NCBI GenBank assembly: GCA_965363355.1
Contig: CBDTTM010000097.1
Location: 1 to 9,150, forward strand
Origin: CBDTTM01 sp965363355
GTDB taxonomy: Bacteria; Bacillota; Negativicutes; Selenomonadales; Selenomonadaceae
Reading direction: 5' to 3'
Length of the DNA: 9,150 bases
Part shown: positions 1 to 6,572 of the stretch, one piece after another
Layout of the letters: every line of letters starts with the position of its first letter
Position numbering within the stretch: position 1 is the first letter of the stretch
Position numbers and translations under genes: made by a program
The notes under the pieces: model-generated
What the model was told of the DNA's origin: nothing
The model's input: the letters and a program-made list of their open reading frames with translations, nothing else
The model's database searches: none

Positions 1-539
1 TGGAGTTTGTTGAGCTCCTCTTTATCTACATCAAGCTGAAGGCTCCCCGTACGAGAATCGATCGGGGTGATAGACTGCCAAAGAATGTAATGGTTTTCCA
101 ATCGTTTTGAAAGGAACTCCAACCCGACCCGCCGCAGCAGGCCGCGCAAACCGATATCGGCGGCGACAATAAAGGCGTCGCTGCCCGTACATGACAAAAG
201 GATGTCATTGACGCGTACTAATTTGGAGCCCTTTAAATCGATGATCTGTTTGTCGAGCAGCCATTTCCCAACGTATAATTCCTTGGGGCGAATCTTTGTG
301 GGGCTCAGCGCTGCCCCTGTCTGTGAGAGTGTGATGCCGTGTTGGTCCCAAACGGCTACTTTGTCAGCTGAAATCAGCTTATCGAGGTCTTTGCTATAGC
401 GAATTCCGGTGATTTTTGGGATATTGCCGTCCCATAAAATGGCAATATCCTTGACGGTACCGACTTTCTCCCCCTCGCTGTCGCGGATCCGGCGGCCGAT
501 CAATTGGCTCAAATAGAAACGCTTCATCTGTTTTTGCAT
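1..539 (-). CDS. PRC-barrel / probable MgtE N-terminal-domain protein (partial, runs off left edge)
   Basis: The reverse strand is open from an ATG at 539-537 to the window edge (179 codons visible). The start is well supported by AAAGGAGGA at 554-546, about 7 bases upstream. The visible part has two PRC-barrel-like repeats, roughly residues 6-60 (YLSQLIGRRIRDSEGEKVGT) and 86-140 (containing KLVRVNDILL), with no signal peptide or membrane segment. The last visible residues (DVDKEELNKL) resemble the lead-in to the MgtE N-terminal domain, whose family often reads KLHPADIA at this point. In Firmicutes this arrangement is typical of cytosolic proteins with PRC-barrel, MgtE_N and CBS domains, some fused to the MgtE magnesium channel and some not. 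Whether a channel domain follows cannot be seen. Function is therefore inferred as magnesium-related sensing or transport. It is transcribed divergently from the mbl/flagellar block. Confidence 0.75.
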   Translation of the reverse strand, partial: MQKQMKRFYLSQLIGRRIRDSEGEKVGTVKDIAILWDGNIPKITGIRYSKDLDKLISADKVAVWDQHGITLSQTGAALSPTKIRPKELYVGKWLLDKQIIDLKGSKLVRVNDILLSCTGSDAFIVAADIGLRGLLRRVGLEFLSKRLENHYILWQSITPIDSRTGSLQLDVDKEELNKL

Positions 540-569
540 TCTTTATCCTCCTTTACAGTCATGCCTAAA

Positions 570-593
570 AGACAGCGTAATTTCCAGCTGTCT
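570..593 (-). promoter_or_regulatory. Hairpin in the 5' leader of the PRC/MgtE_N-like gene
   Basis: A perfect 7-bp inverted repeat (AGACAGC / GCTGTCT) around a 10-base loop lies about 30 bases upstream of the start codon. In the leftward transcript it is followed by UUUUAG, so it is a weak terminator or attenuator at best. It does not resemble the M-box magnesium riboswitch. A regulatory role is speculative. Confidence 0.35.
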
Positions 594-675
594 CTTGGCT
601 TTATCAGTCACCTTGCTTGTAAAAATTTTACTTATTATCTCTATTAAATATATAATACATTTAAGGGACCTTCCT

Positions 676-704
676 ACTTTAGCATAAACCTTTGTAATTA
701 ACAA
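676..704 (-). promoter_or_regulatory. Candidate sigma-A promoter for the PRC/MgtE_N-like gene
   Basis: Reading leftward: TTGTTA at 704-699, a 17-base spacer, then TAAAGT at 681-676, immediately preceded by TGC, which gives an extended -10 (TGCTAAAGT). Each hexamer matches consensus at 4 of 6 positions; the spacing and the TGn element are the better support. It would give a leader of about 130 bases. Confidence 0.45.
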
Positions 705-841
705 GAAAATGGGACAATTCTTCATGTTAATTTCCTGTAAATATTTTATCGACTGAATAAAAAACGATAAAAGCGAATTATGCTTGTTATTTTTTCGTTT
801 AAATATAGGCGCAAAAGCCTATCCTATTTGAGCTGAATCTA

Positions 842-870
842 TTGTCAAGCATTTCGAATTATTATATAGT
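842..870 (+). promoter_or_regulatory. Candidate sigma-A promoter for mbl
   Basis: TTGTCA at 842-847, a 17-base spacer, and TATAGT at 865-870; each hexamer matches consensus at 5 of 6 positions. Transcription would begin near 877, giving an mbl leader of about 154 bases. A perfect TATAAT also occurs nearer the gene at 944-949, but it lacks a convincing -35 element. Confidence 0.6.
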
Positions 871-900
871 ATATCTAAATGGATATTTGTAGATATTTTT

Positions 901-972
901 TTTGCTATCGACGTATTTTCATTTATTTTACGGTTTTCTGTTGTATAATAAAAAGATAGCGGATCTTTTTTT
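901..972 (+). promoter_or_regulatory. Attenuator-like leader with two mutually exclusive stems upstream of mbl
   Basis: Stem A pairs AAAAAGAT (950-957) with ATCTTTTT (963-970) around the loop AGCGG and is followed by two more T, so it looks like a small, weak intrinsic terminator. Stem B pairs TTTGCTATC (901-909) with GATAGCGGA (955-963): nine contiguous pairs, two of them G-U. Stem B uses the bases that form the 5' arm and loop of stem A, so both cannot form together. This terminator/antiterminator geometry is visible in the sequence; function is inferred. Confidence 0.35.
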
Positions 973-1030
973 GATTTTAGAAGATGAAGACACGCAATTG
1001 CAGTCGAAGTGGAAGGGGAATTTTTAGTTT

Positions 1031-2056
1031 ATGTTTGGAATGTCAATGGATATTGGGGTCGATTTGGGAACTGCCAATGTTTTGGTTTATATAAAGGGCA
1101 AGGGAATCGTCCTGCGCGAGCCATCGGTTGTAGCAATCGATCGTGACAGCAATAAGGTTTTGGAAATTGGTGAGGCTGCACGGCTTATGCTTGGGCGCAC
1201 ACCGGGGAATATCGTAGCGATTCGTCCTCTCAGGGAAGGTGTTATTGCCGATTATGACATGACGGAGAGCATGCTGCGTCATTTTATCGAAAGAGTCATC
1301 GGTCATAGTTTCATGTTTAAACCGCGCATCATGATATGCATTCCGTCAGGCTGTACTACAGTTGAACGACGGGCGGTGCTTGAAGCAGCGCAGCAGGCAG
1401 GTGCCCGCAAGACTTGCTTGATAGAAGAGCCTTTAGCTGCTGCTTTGGGGGCAGGACTGGATATTTCAGAGCCGTATGGCTCAATGGTCGTCGATATCGG
1501 CGGTGGCACGACTGATGTCGCTGTAATCAGCCTCGGCGGCATCGTCCAAAGCGAATCGCTGCGCATTGGCGGCGATAAGTTTGATGAGTCAATCATTCGT
1601 TATGTCAAAAAAGAATACAATGTCATGATTGGCGAAAGAACAGCGGAGCAAATCAAGATTGAAATCGGTGGTGCGATGCGTGATGTTCGTGAAGGAACAT
1701 TAGAGGTACGTGGCCGCGACTTACTGACAGGCTTGCCGAAGACCATCAAACTATCTGTAAATGAAATATGTGACGCATTATCTGAGCCGGTTGCTCGTAT
1801 CGTGCAATGTGTTAAAAAGGTCCTAGAAGATACACCGCCAGAATTGTCATCGGATATCATGGATCGTGGTATCGTAATGACTGGTGGTGGATCGATGCTG
1901 TTTGGCCTGGATAAATTGATTCAGCGTGAATCGGGGATTCCAACCTATTTAGCAGAAGACCCGCTTTCATGTGTGGCTCTTGGAACCGGTAAAGCACTTG
2001 ATTCCATGGATCAGCTTGGCGATAGCTTGACTACGCTTAGAAAAGGATCCGATTGA
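1031..2056 (+). CDS. mbl: MreB/Mbl-family rod shape-determining protein
   Basis: Bacterial actin homologue of 341 residues, a normal length for the family. It polymerises at the inner face of the cytoplasmic membrane and guides lateral peptidoglycan synthesis. The actin-fold nucleotide motifs are intact: phosphate 1 DLGTAN (residues 11-16), the conserved EEP near 132-134, phosphate 2 DIGGGTTD (155-162) and the adenosine-site TGGGS (284-288). The N-terminus MFGMSMDIGVDLGTANVLVY matches MreB/Mbl closely. The ATG at 1031 has GGAAGGGGAA upstream at 1011-1020, about 12 bases from the GGGG; ATGs at 1040 and 1046 are possible alternatives. The choice of mbl over mreB rests mainly on position, because flgF- and flgG-type genes follow as in the B. 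subtilis mbl-flhO-flhP cluster; mreC and mreD are absent here. No terminator is seen in the 47 bases before flgF, so the two are probably co-transcribed. Confidence 0.93.
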   Translation: MFGMSMDIGVDLGTANVLVYIKGKGIVLREPSVVAIDRDSNKVLEIGEAARLMLGRTPGNIVAIRPLREGVIADYDMTESMLRHFIERVIGHSFMFKPRIMICIPSGCTTVERRAVLEAAQQAGARKTCLIEEPLAAALGAGLDISEPYGSMVVDIGGGTTDVAVISLGGIVQSESLRIGGDKFDESIIRYVKKEYNVMIGERTAEQIKIEIGGAMRDVREGTLEVRGRDLLTGLPKTIKLSVNEICDALSEPVARIVQCVKKVLEDTPPELSSDIMDRGIVMTGGGSMLFGLDKLIQRESGIPTYLAEDPLSCVALGTGKALDSMDQLGDSLTTLRKGSD

Positions 2057-2103
2057 TCGCTTCTATAAAATTACTTCAAGGATGAAAAAGGAGAGGCTGC
2101 ATA

Positions 2104-2898
2104 ATGTTACGTGGACTTTATACTGCAGGTGCAGGGATGATTACGGAAACACTTCGTACCGATACGATTGCCAATAATTTGGCGAATGTCGATACAACAG
2201 GGTATAAAAAAGACACGATGGTCAGTGAAGAGTTTGCACCGATGCTTTTACGGCGTATCAATGATACATCGAAGGGCACGGATGTTACATCATTTAAAGG
2301 GTTTTCGGCGGGGGCACAGGCTCCGATCGTTGGCCCGCTCGGCCGAGGGTCGCTCGTTTCTGAAATTGCAACGAATTTTGAGCAGGGCGCCTTTAAGACA
2401 ACGGGAAATACGCTGGATATGGCGATTTCCGGTCGAGGCTATTTCGTTATAAATACGCCGCAGGGGCAGCGTTATACGAGAAATGGAAGCTTTTCCCGCT
2501 CGACGACCGGTCAGCTGGTGACCTCCGATGGCAATGCAGTCCTCGATACAAATGGACGGCCGATTACTTTGCCGGGAAATGGCACAGTGACGGTTTCGGC
2601 AGATGGTCAGATTTATGATGGCCCAGACCAGATTGCCCAGCTGCAATTGGTTGATTTTGCTGACAGGAGAGCTCTTTTGAAACAAGGCAGCAGCTTGTTC
2701 TATCCACAGGCTGGAGCGCAGCCTCAACCTGCAACTGGTTCTGTGCAGCAAGGCCTCCTTGAAAGCTCTAATGTCAATACCGTGTCTGAAATGGTTAAAC
2801 TGATTTCGAATTACCGTACCTATGAAGCGGATTCGAAGGCTTTGACCACCCAGGACAGCCTGCTTGAAAAAGCAGTCAACGAAGTCGGAAAAGTATAG
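2104..2898 (+). CDS. flgF: Flagellar basal-body rod protein FlgF (FlhO-type)
   Basis: Rod protein of 264 residues from the FlgE/F/G family, exported without a signal peptide by the flagellar type III apparatus. The N-terminal rod-domain signature is clear (MLRGLYTAGAGM, then IANNLANVDTTGYKK at residues 22-36). The central FlgEFG domain includes AISGRGYFVINTPQG and YTRNGSF, and the C-terminal conserved segment includes SNVNTVSEMVKLISNYRTYE. Divergence from the second paralogue (3037-3825) and position directly after mbl favour FlgF, equivalent to B. subtilis FlhO; many annotation systems would simply call it a flagellar hook-basal body protein. The start is supported by AAGGAGAGG at 2088-2096. 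The gene ends two bases before an intrinsic terminator hairpin. Confidence 0.9.
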   Translation: MLRGLYTAGAGMITETLRTDTIANNLANVDTTGYKKDTMVSEEFAPMLLRRINDTSKGTDVTSFKGFSAGAQAPIVGPLGRGSLVSEIATNFEQGAFKTTGNTLDMAISGRGYFVINTPQGQRYTRNGSFSRSTTGQLVTSDGNAVLDTNGRPITLPGNGTVTVSADGQIYDGPDQIAQLQLVDFADRRALLKQGSSLFYPQAGAQPQPATGSVQQGLLESSNVNTVSEMVKLISNYRTYEADSKALTTQDSLLEKAVNEVGKV

Positions 2899-2899
2899 A

Positions 2900-2947
2900 A
2901 AAGGGGGTACTGCAGTCTCATTTTGCGGTATCCCTTTAAGTTTTTTT
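2900..2947 (+). terminator. Rho-independent terminator after flgF
   Basis: A hairpin with arms 2900-2914 and 2924-2937: six pairs (AAAGGG/CCCTTT), one bulged G at 2906, then eight more pairs including two G-U, closing a 9-base loop (2915-2923). After AAG comes a run of seven T (2941-2947). It lies immediately after the flgF stop codon and should at least partly separate mbl-flgF from flgG onward. Confidence 0.75.
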
Positions 2948-2962
2948 ATATTTTCACGATAA
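2936..2962 (+). promoter_or_regulatory. Candidate sigma-28 (FliA/SigD) promoter for flgG-flgA-flgH-flgI-flgJ
   Basis: TTAAGTTT (2936-2943), exactly 11 bases, then CACGATAA (2955-2962). Against the enterobacterial sigma-28 consensus TAAAGTTT-N11-GCCGATAA this is 7 of 8 and 6 of 8 with perfect spacing. The -35 half lies in the 3' arm and T-run of the flgF terminator. Transcription should start near 2969, some 65-70 bases before the flgG start. A 14-base inverted repeat, TATAGA-AA-TCTATA, follows at 2975-2988. Confidence 0.6.
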
Positions 2963-2974
2963 ATAAATGTAGAC

Positions 2975-2988
2975 TATAGAAATCTATA
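2975..2988. repeat. Short palindrome in the flgG leader
   Basis: Inverted repeat TATAGA-AA-TCTATA just downstream of the predicted sigma-28 start site. It could be an operator or only AT-rich chance; nothing else in the window repeats it that I noticed. Confidence 0.3.
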
Positions 2989-3036
2989 AGTGGATTTAAA
3001 GATAAAATTTAACGAATGGATAGGAGTTTTGTTATT

Positions 3037-3825
3037 ATGATGAGAGCCCTTTGGACTGCCGCTACAGGGATGGAGACACAGCAGTCACATATGGATGTTA
3101 TTGCCAACAATTTGGCTAATGTCAATACGACCGGTAATAAAAAGCAGAGAGCGGAGTTTCAAGATCTGATGTATCAGACTATGCGCCAAGCTGGTGCCAC
3201 AAGTGGTGCTGATACGCAGTATCCAACGGGGATACAGATGGGCTCAGGGGCTAGACTTTCGGCTACGAACCGTATCTTCACGCAAGGTAACTTTGAATCA
3301 ACCGGCGAACCGACAGATATGGCAATTGAAGGTGAAGGCTTTTTCCAGGTGACGATGCCAGATGGTACTTTGTCTTATACCCGTGATGGGTCATTCAAGC
3401 TCGATTCCAACCGTAGAATGGTTACCTCTGATGGTTATCCATTGGAACCGGAAATCATCATTCCAGAAAATGCAACAAGCGATTCGATTGTAATCGGAGC
3501 GGATGGACAGGTTTCTGTTAAAGTTGATAATGCAACGCAAAATGTCGGGCAGATTACATTGGCTCGTTTTGTCAATCCGGCAGGGCTCAAGGCAGAAGGC
3601 AAAAACTTATTTACGGTTACGGATGCATCGGGTGAAGCGATTGTCAGCAACCCGACAGAAGATGGGGCTGGATCGATAGCACAGAAGTATTTGGAAATGT
3701 CCAATGTACAGATCGTTGAAGAAATGGTCAATATGATCATTGCACAACGTGCTTATGAAACGAATTCGAAAGCTATAACAACATCTGATTCGATGCTTGA
3801 AATAGCAAATGGCTTGAAACGCTGA
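3037..3825 (+). CDS. flgG: Flagellar basal-body distal rod protein FlgG
   Basis: Distal rod protein of about 262 residues, assembled outside the cytoplasmic membrane between the proximal rod and the hook and surrounded by the P and L rings. Family hallmarks are MMRALWTAATGM at the N-terminus, IANNLANVNTTG (residues 22-33), FTQGNFESTGEPTDMAIEGE, and a C-terminal segment containing MSNVQIVEEMVNMII and QRAYETNSKAI. An in-frame ATG at 3016 would add seven residues (MDRSFVI), but AGGAG at 3022-3026 sits 10 bases before ATG 3037, and FlgG normally begins M(M/I)RALWTAATGM, so 3037 is preferred. The residue after NTTG is Asn rather than the usual aromatic, a small oddity. It is equivalent to B. subtilis FlhP. 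It probably begins a sub-operon behind its own sigma-28-type promoter; flgA starts 6 bases after its stop. Confidence 0.95.
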   Translation: MMRALWTAATGMETQQSHMDVIANNLANVNTTGNKKQRAEFQDLMYQTMRQAGATSGADTQYPTGIQMGSGARLSATNRIFTQGNFESTGEPTDMAIEGEGFFQVTMPDGTLSYTRDGSFKLDSNRRMVTSDGYPLEPEIIIPENATSDSIVIGADGQVSVKVDNATQNVGQITLARFVNPAGLKAEGKNLFTVTDASGEAIVSNPTEDGAGSIAQKYLEMSNVQIVEEMVNMIIAQRAYETNSKAITTSDSMLEIANGLKR

Positions 3826-3831
3826 TAAAAA

Positions 3832-4803
3832 ATGAAGATATTGTATGTTGTTATATGTGTGATCGGCCTTGTTTTTTCACCGGTGACTGCGAAGGCAGCT
3901 TCGGTTACGATTACGGCGGCAGCGTCTTCTGAGGTGACGGGGGAAATCGTCCATCTCGGCGAAATTGCCGAAATAAGCAGCGATGATGCACAGGAAGCAG
4001 ATGCTTTAAGCAACTTAGTCGTCGGTAGGATAGTCCTGCCAGGCAATGTCATAGGGATATCTCCGCAGGTGCTCAAGCTGCGCATTCAAGCTGCGGGGAT
4101 TGATAGCTCTGACTTTGCATGGAACCTTCCAGTTCGTATCGAAGTTCATCGCGCAGCACAGGCACTTACTGGCGGAACGATTGAACAAGCTGGCCAGCAG
4201 GCGATAAACGATCAATTGAAGAAAATGAACGAAAGCCGCAAATACACTATAGAGAGCATTACAGTGCCTAGAGATCTTAATCTGCCACAAGGTACAGTGT
4301 CTTATGAGACCAATATTCCCGGCGGAGTCAAGCCGGCACTGCCGACTTCTGTTGAGGTATCGGTACTGATTGATGGGAAGCCTTATAAAAAGGTCATTTA
4401 TCGAGCACGTATCCATATTTATCAAGATGTACTGACGGCAGCCAGAGCAATCAATCGCGGCGAAAGAATTACGGAATCTGACTTGACGGTTGTATCAAAA
4501 GAAGTCAATGCATATTCGGGGGCTTGTCTGACAGACAGCAAAATGGCGGTTGGTTTCGTTATGGCGCGAAGCGTCAGTGCAGGCACGATTTTACTTAAGG
4601 CAATGGTGGATAAACCGATCGTAGTGGAAAGAGGGTTTCCCTTGCATTTGATTGTGAATGTCAATGGGATTTCGGTACAAATGGAAGGCACAGCACTTGA
4701 AAGCGGCCGAGTTGGTGACCGCATAAGGGTTCGCAATGAGTCTTCCCGCAAGATATTGTATGGCAAGGTTTTAGATAATACGGCAGTGGAAATAGCCGAT
4801 TGA
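3832..4803 (+). CDS. flgA: Flagellar P-ring assembly chaperone FlgA
   Basis: Periplasmic chaperone for FlgI during P-ring formation, 323 residues, on the long side for the family. A signal peptide is visible (MKILYVVICVIGLVFSP, cleavage likely after AKA at residue 22). After a less conserved N-terminal half come a SAF-type domain (about 198-260, with AARAINRGERITESDL and VMARSVSAGTILL) and the C-terminal FlgA chaperone domain (about 262-322, with PLHLIVNVNGISVQMEGTAL and GDRIRVRNESS). The ATG lies 6 bases after the flgG stop, with only GATAAAAA before it and no recognisable Shine-Dalgarno sequence, so translation probably depends on coupling to flgG. The flgH start follows 14 bases after its stop. 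Its presence implies a diderm envelope with a real P ring. Confidence 0.92.
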   Translation: MKILYVVICVIGLVFSPVTAKAASVTITAAASSEVTGEIVHLGEIAEISSDDAQEADALSNLVVGRIVLPGNVIGISPQVLKLRIQAAGIDSSDFAWNLPVRIEVHRAAQALTGGTIEQAGQQAINDQLKKMNESRKYTIESITVPRDLNLPQGTVSYETNIPGGVKPALPTSVEVSVLIDGKPYKKVIYRARIHIYQDVLTAARAINRGERITESDLTVVSKEVNAYSGACLTDSKMAVGFVMARSVSAGTILLKAMVDKPIVVERGFPLHLIVNVNGISVQMEGTALESGRVGDRIRVRNESSRKILYGKVLDNTAVEIAD

Positions 4804-4817
4804 AAGCAGGTGAGATA

Positions 4818-5423
4818 ATGCGTAATTATTTCAAAATCATATTTTTGGCAAGTGTTGTCTTTTTGCTTGTTTTTCCTGCAGGACAAAGCAGTGTAGCATC
4901 GGCAGAGTCTTTATGGGCTAATAGCAATGGAGCGTCGACTAGTTTATTTGCGGATCGAAGGGCACGAAATGTCGGAGATATCCTGACGATTGTAATCAGT
5001 GAAAGTACGACGACTTCGGCAAAGAAAAACATGTCAAATTCCAAGAATGGCAGCCAGACACTTAATGCTGGGACGGGGATTTTTTCTTTTCTAGTGGCAG
5101 CGACAGCTAGCGGGTCCGATGCATTCAAAGCTACGGGCAGTGCTAGTGACACAAACAGCGTCAGTGGTAAAGTGACGGTTACCGTCACGGAAGTCCAGCC
5201 GAACGGCAATATGGTCGTTGAGGGCACGCAGTCAATTTGGCAAAATCGCGATGAACACAAAATCACGTTGAAGGGAACTGTTCGCCAAGATGATATAACA
5301 GCGAGCAATACGGTACCATCGTCTTTGGTGGCAGATGCTACCCTTAAATTTGATGGTAAAGGCCCACTCAACGCGAAACAGCGCCAAGGGATTTTGACTC
5401 AGATATTCAATATTTTATTCTAA
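4818..5423 (+). CDS. flgH: Flagellar L-ring protein FlgH, without lipobox cysteine
   Basis: Forms the outer-membrane L ring, the bushing around the distal rod. It has 201 residues from the ATG at 4818. An in-frame TTG at 4800 would overlap flgA, but AGGTGA at 4808-4813 clearly serves the ATG 4 bases downstream. The FlgH signature TSLFADRRARNVGDILTIVI spans about residues 41-60, with TVTEVQPNGNMVVEGTQ and a C-terminal GILTQIFNILF. The export signal is hydrophobic (MRNYFKIIFLASVVFLLVFP) with probable cleavage after ASA near residue 29. Unlike enterobacterial FlgH, an outer-membrane lipoprotein, there is no lipobox and no cysteine anywhere in the protein, so the L ring would lack an acyl anchor. 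The identity is firm despite this. Confidence 0.93.
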   Translation: MRNYFKIIFLASVVFLLVFPAGQSSVASAESLWANSNGASTSLFADRRARNVGDILTIVISESTTTSAKKNMSNSKNGSQTLNAGTGIFSFLVAATASGSDAFKATGSASDTNSVSGKVTVTVTEVQPNGNMVVEGTQSIWQNRDEHKITLKGTVRQDDITASNTVPSSLVADATLKFDGKGPLNAKQRQGILTQIFNILF

Positions 5424-5441
5424 GGTTTCATGGGGGTAAAT

Positions 5442-6560
5442 ATGCAAAAAAAATATAAAGTAATTGCAGTACTCACCATGCTGCTGTGCTGTCTGTCTTT
5501 TAGCACAGCATTTGCTGGCGATATGGCTTCTGCAAGAATAAAAGATTTAGCGAAAGTCCAGGGCGTGCGCTCCAATCAGCTCGTTGGCTATGGCTTGGTT
5601 GTTGGCCTCGCTGGTACGGGCGATTCGAATAAGACCCTGGAAACGCTGCAGTCTGTTGCCAATATGCTTAAGGCGTATGGCGTCAACATTTCGGCTTCGA
5701 CGCTTAAAACGAAGAATGTCGCGGCTGTAATGGTCACGGCGACTTTGCCGCCGTTCGTCAGAGAGGGCGACACGATTGATTTGACGGTTTCCTCTATGGG
5801 GGATGCTAAGAGCATTCAAGGCGGAACACTTTTACAGACACCGTTGAAAGCCGGAAACGGTGAAGTTTATGCGGTAGGACAAGGTGCGGTTTCTACTGGT
5901 GGTTTTACTGCTGGTAATGGTGGCAGCACACGGCAGAAAAATTTTCCGACCGTTGGGACAACGCCAAATGGCGGGATTGTTGAAAAAACAGTAGAAGATA
6001 CACTTGGCGACCAAGGGAATCTTTCTTTTTCGCTCAGTCAACCGGATTTTACGACAGCTACGAGAATAGCAGCGGCAGTGAACAGCCGCTATGGCGGGAT
6101 TGCTAAAGCTGTTAATCCAGGGCGTGTGGATATTCTCGTGCCATCGAGTTATCAAAACAACGTGGTTGGATTTGTCGCATCGCTTGAGGATCTTTATGTA
6201 ACGCCGGATAATGCTGCTAAGGTAATTGTCAATGAACGCACAGGGACGATTGTCATCGGTGGTAATGTGGCTGTTGATGAGATTGCGATTGCGCAGGGTG
6301 GCCTGAGCATCAGTATCCAAAAAAATACAGATGTCAACCAACCGGCGCCGTTTACGTTAGGTGAGACGATTACGACGAAAAACACGACGACACAGGTCAA
6401 TGATGAAAAGGCCAATACGATTGTTTTGCCGGCAACGGCTAACGTCGGTGATATCGTAGGAGCGCTCAATGCAGTTGGGGCAACGCCGCGCGATATTATT
6501 TCGATTCTGCAGGCAATCAAGGCAGCGGGCGCGCTTCACGCAGATTTGCAAATTATCTAA
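5442..6560 (+). CDS. flgI: Flagellar P-ring protein FlgI
   Basis: Periplasmic P-ring subunit, 372 residues from the ATG at 5442, normal for the family. An ATG at 5430 would add four residues (MGVN), but GGGGGT at 5432-5437 sits right for 5442. The signal peptide MQKKYKVIAVLTMLLCCLSF continues to AFA, with probable cleavage after residue 25. Family signatures are RIKDLAKVQGVRSNQLVGYG, VVGLAGTGDSN, TLPPFVREGDTIDLTVSSMG, QGGTLLQTPL, VNERTGTIVIGG and the C-terminal GATPRDIISILQAIKAAGAL. Cysteines occur only in the signal peptide; the mature protein has none, so the disulfide known in E. coli FlgI cannot form. It lies 18 bases after flgH and 12 before flgJ, within the flgG-flgJ operon. The chaperone FlgA is encoded two genes upstream. 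Confidence 0.96.
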   Translation: MQKKYKVIAVLTMLLCCLSFSTAFAGDMASARIKDLAKVQGVRSNQLVGYGLVVGLAGTGDSNKTLETLQSVANMLKAYGVNISASTLKTKNVAAVMVTATLPPFVREGDTIDLTVSSMGDAKSIQGGTLLQTPLKAGNGEVYAVGQGAVSTGGFTAGNGGSTRQKNFPTVGTTPNGGIVEKTVEDTLGDQGNLSFSLSQPDFTTATRIAAAVNSRYGGIAKAVNPGRVDILVPSSYQNNVVGFVASLEDLYVTPDNAAKVIVNERTGTIVIGGNVAVDEIAIAQGGLSISIQKNTDVNQPAPFTLGETITTKNTTTQVNDEKANTIVLPATANVGDIVGALNAVGATPRDIISILQAIKAAGALHADLQII

Positions 6561-6572
6561 GAAGGTGAACAT

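Larger units (their letters stand above)
540..1030. other. Divergent AT-rich intergenic region
   Basis: About 490 bases without a credible gene, strongly AT-rich compared with the flanking coding DNA. It separates the leftward PRC/MgtE_N-like gene from the rightward mbl gene. It holds a minus-strand promoter candidate (676-704), a hairpin in that gene's leader (570-593), a good plus-strand promoter candidate (842-870), and an attenuator-like pair of alternative hairpins in the mbl leader (901-972). A short inverted repeat at 805-822 (ATAGGC / GCCTAT around GCAAAA) has no run of T after it and no assigned role. I see no tRNA and no riboswitch consensus that I recognise. Confidence 0.7.

Noticed and set aside
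202..399. 65-codon plus-strand open frame at the left end
   Set aside because: It lies antisense inside the clearly coding PRC-barrel-like gene and looks like a shadow frame.
543..725. 60-codon open frame on the minus strand ending just upstream of the PRC/MgtE_N-like gene
   Set aside because: It overlaps the promoter candidate and leader hairpin, has AT-driven composition and no family resemblance, and shows no convincing ribosome binding site.
763..770. AACGATAA as a sigma-28 -10 element upstream of mbl
   Set aside because: No TAAA-type -35 sequence occurs at the required spacing, unlike the good match before flgG.
805..822. Hairpin ATAGGC-GCAAAA-GCCTAT as a terminator
   Set aside because: There is no T-run on either strand and no gene ends nearby.
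944..949. Perfect TATAAT as the main mbl promoter
   Set aside because: The expected -35 region (ATTTAT) matches poorly and there is no correctly placed TGn extension; TTGTCA-N17-TATAGT upstream is better. It remains a possible secondary start.
976..1020. CACGCA near 990 as part of a c-di-GMP (GEMM) riboswitch, which would suit a flagellar locus
   Set aside because: Only the six-base string matches; the rest of the conserved core and the second stem are absent.
3016..3036. ATG at 3016 as the flgG start
   Set aside because: The seven extra residues are not part of the FlgG family N-terminus, and AGGAG at 3022-3026 lies downstream of it, placed for ATG 3037.
4826..5371. 181-codon minus-strand open frame across flgH
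   Set aside because: Antisense shadow of flgH; no start context and no recognisable protein features.
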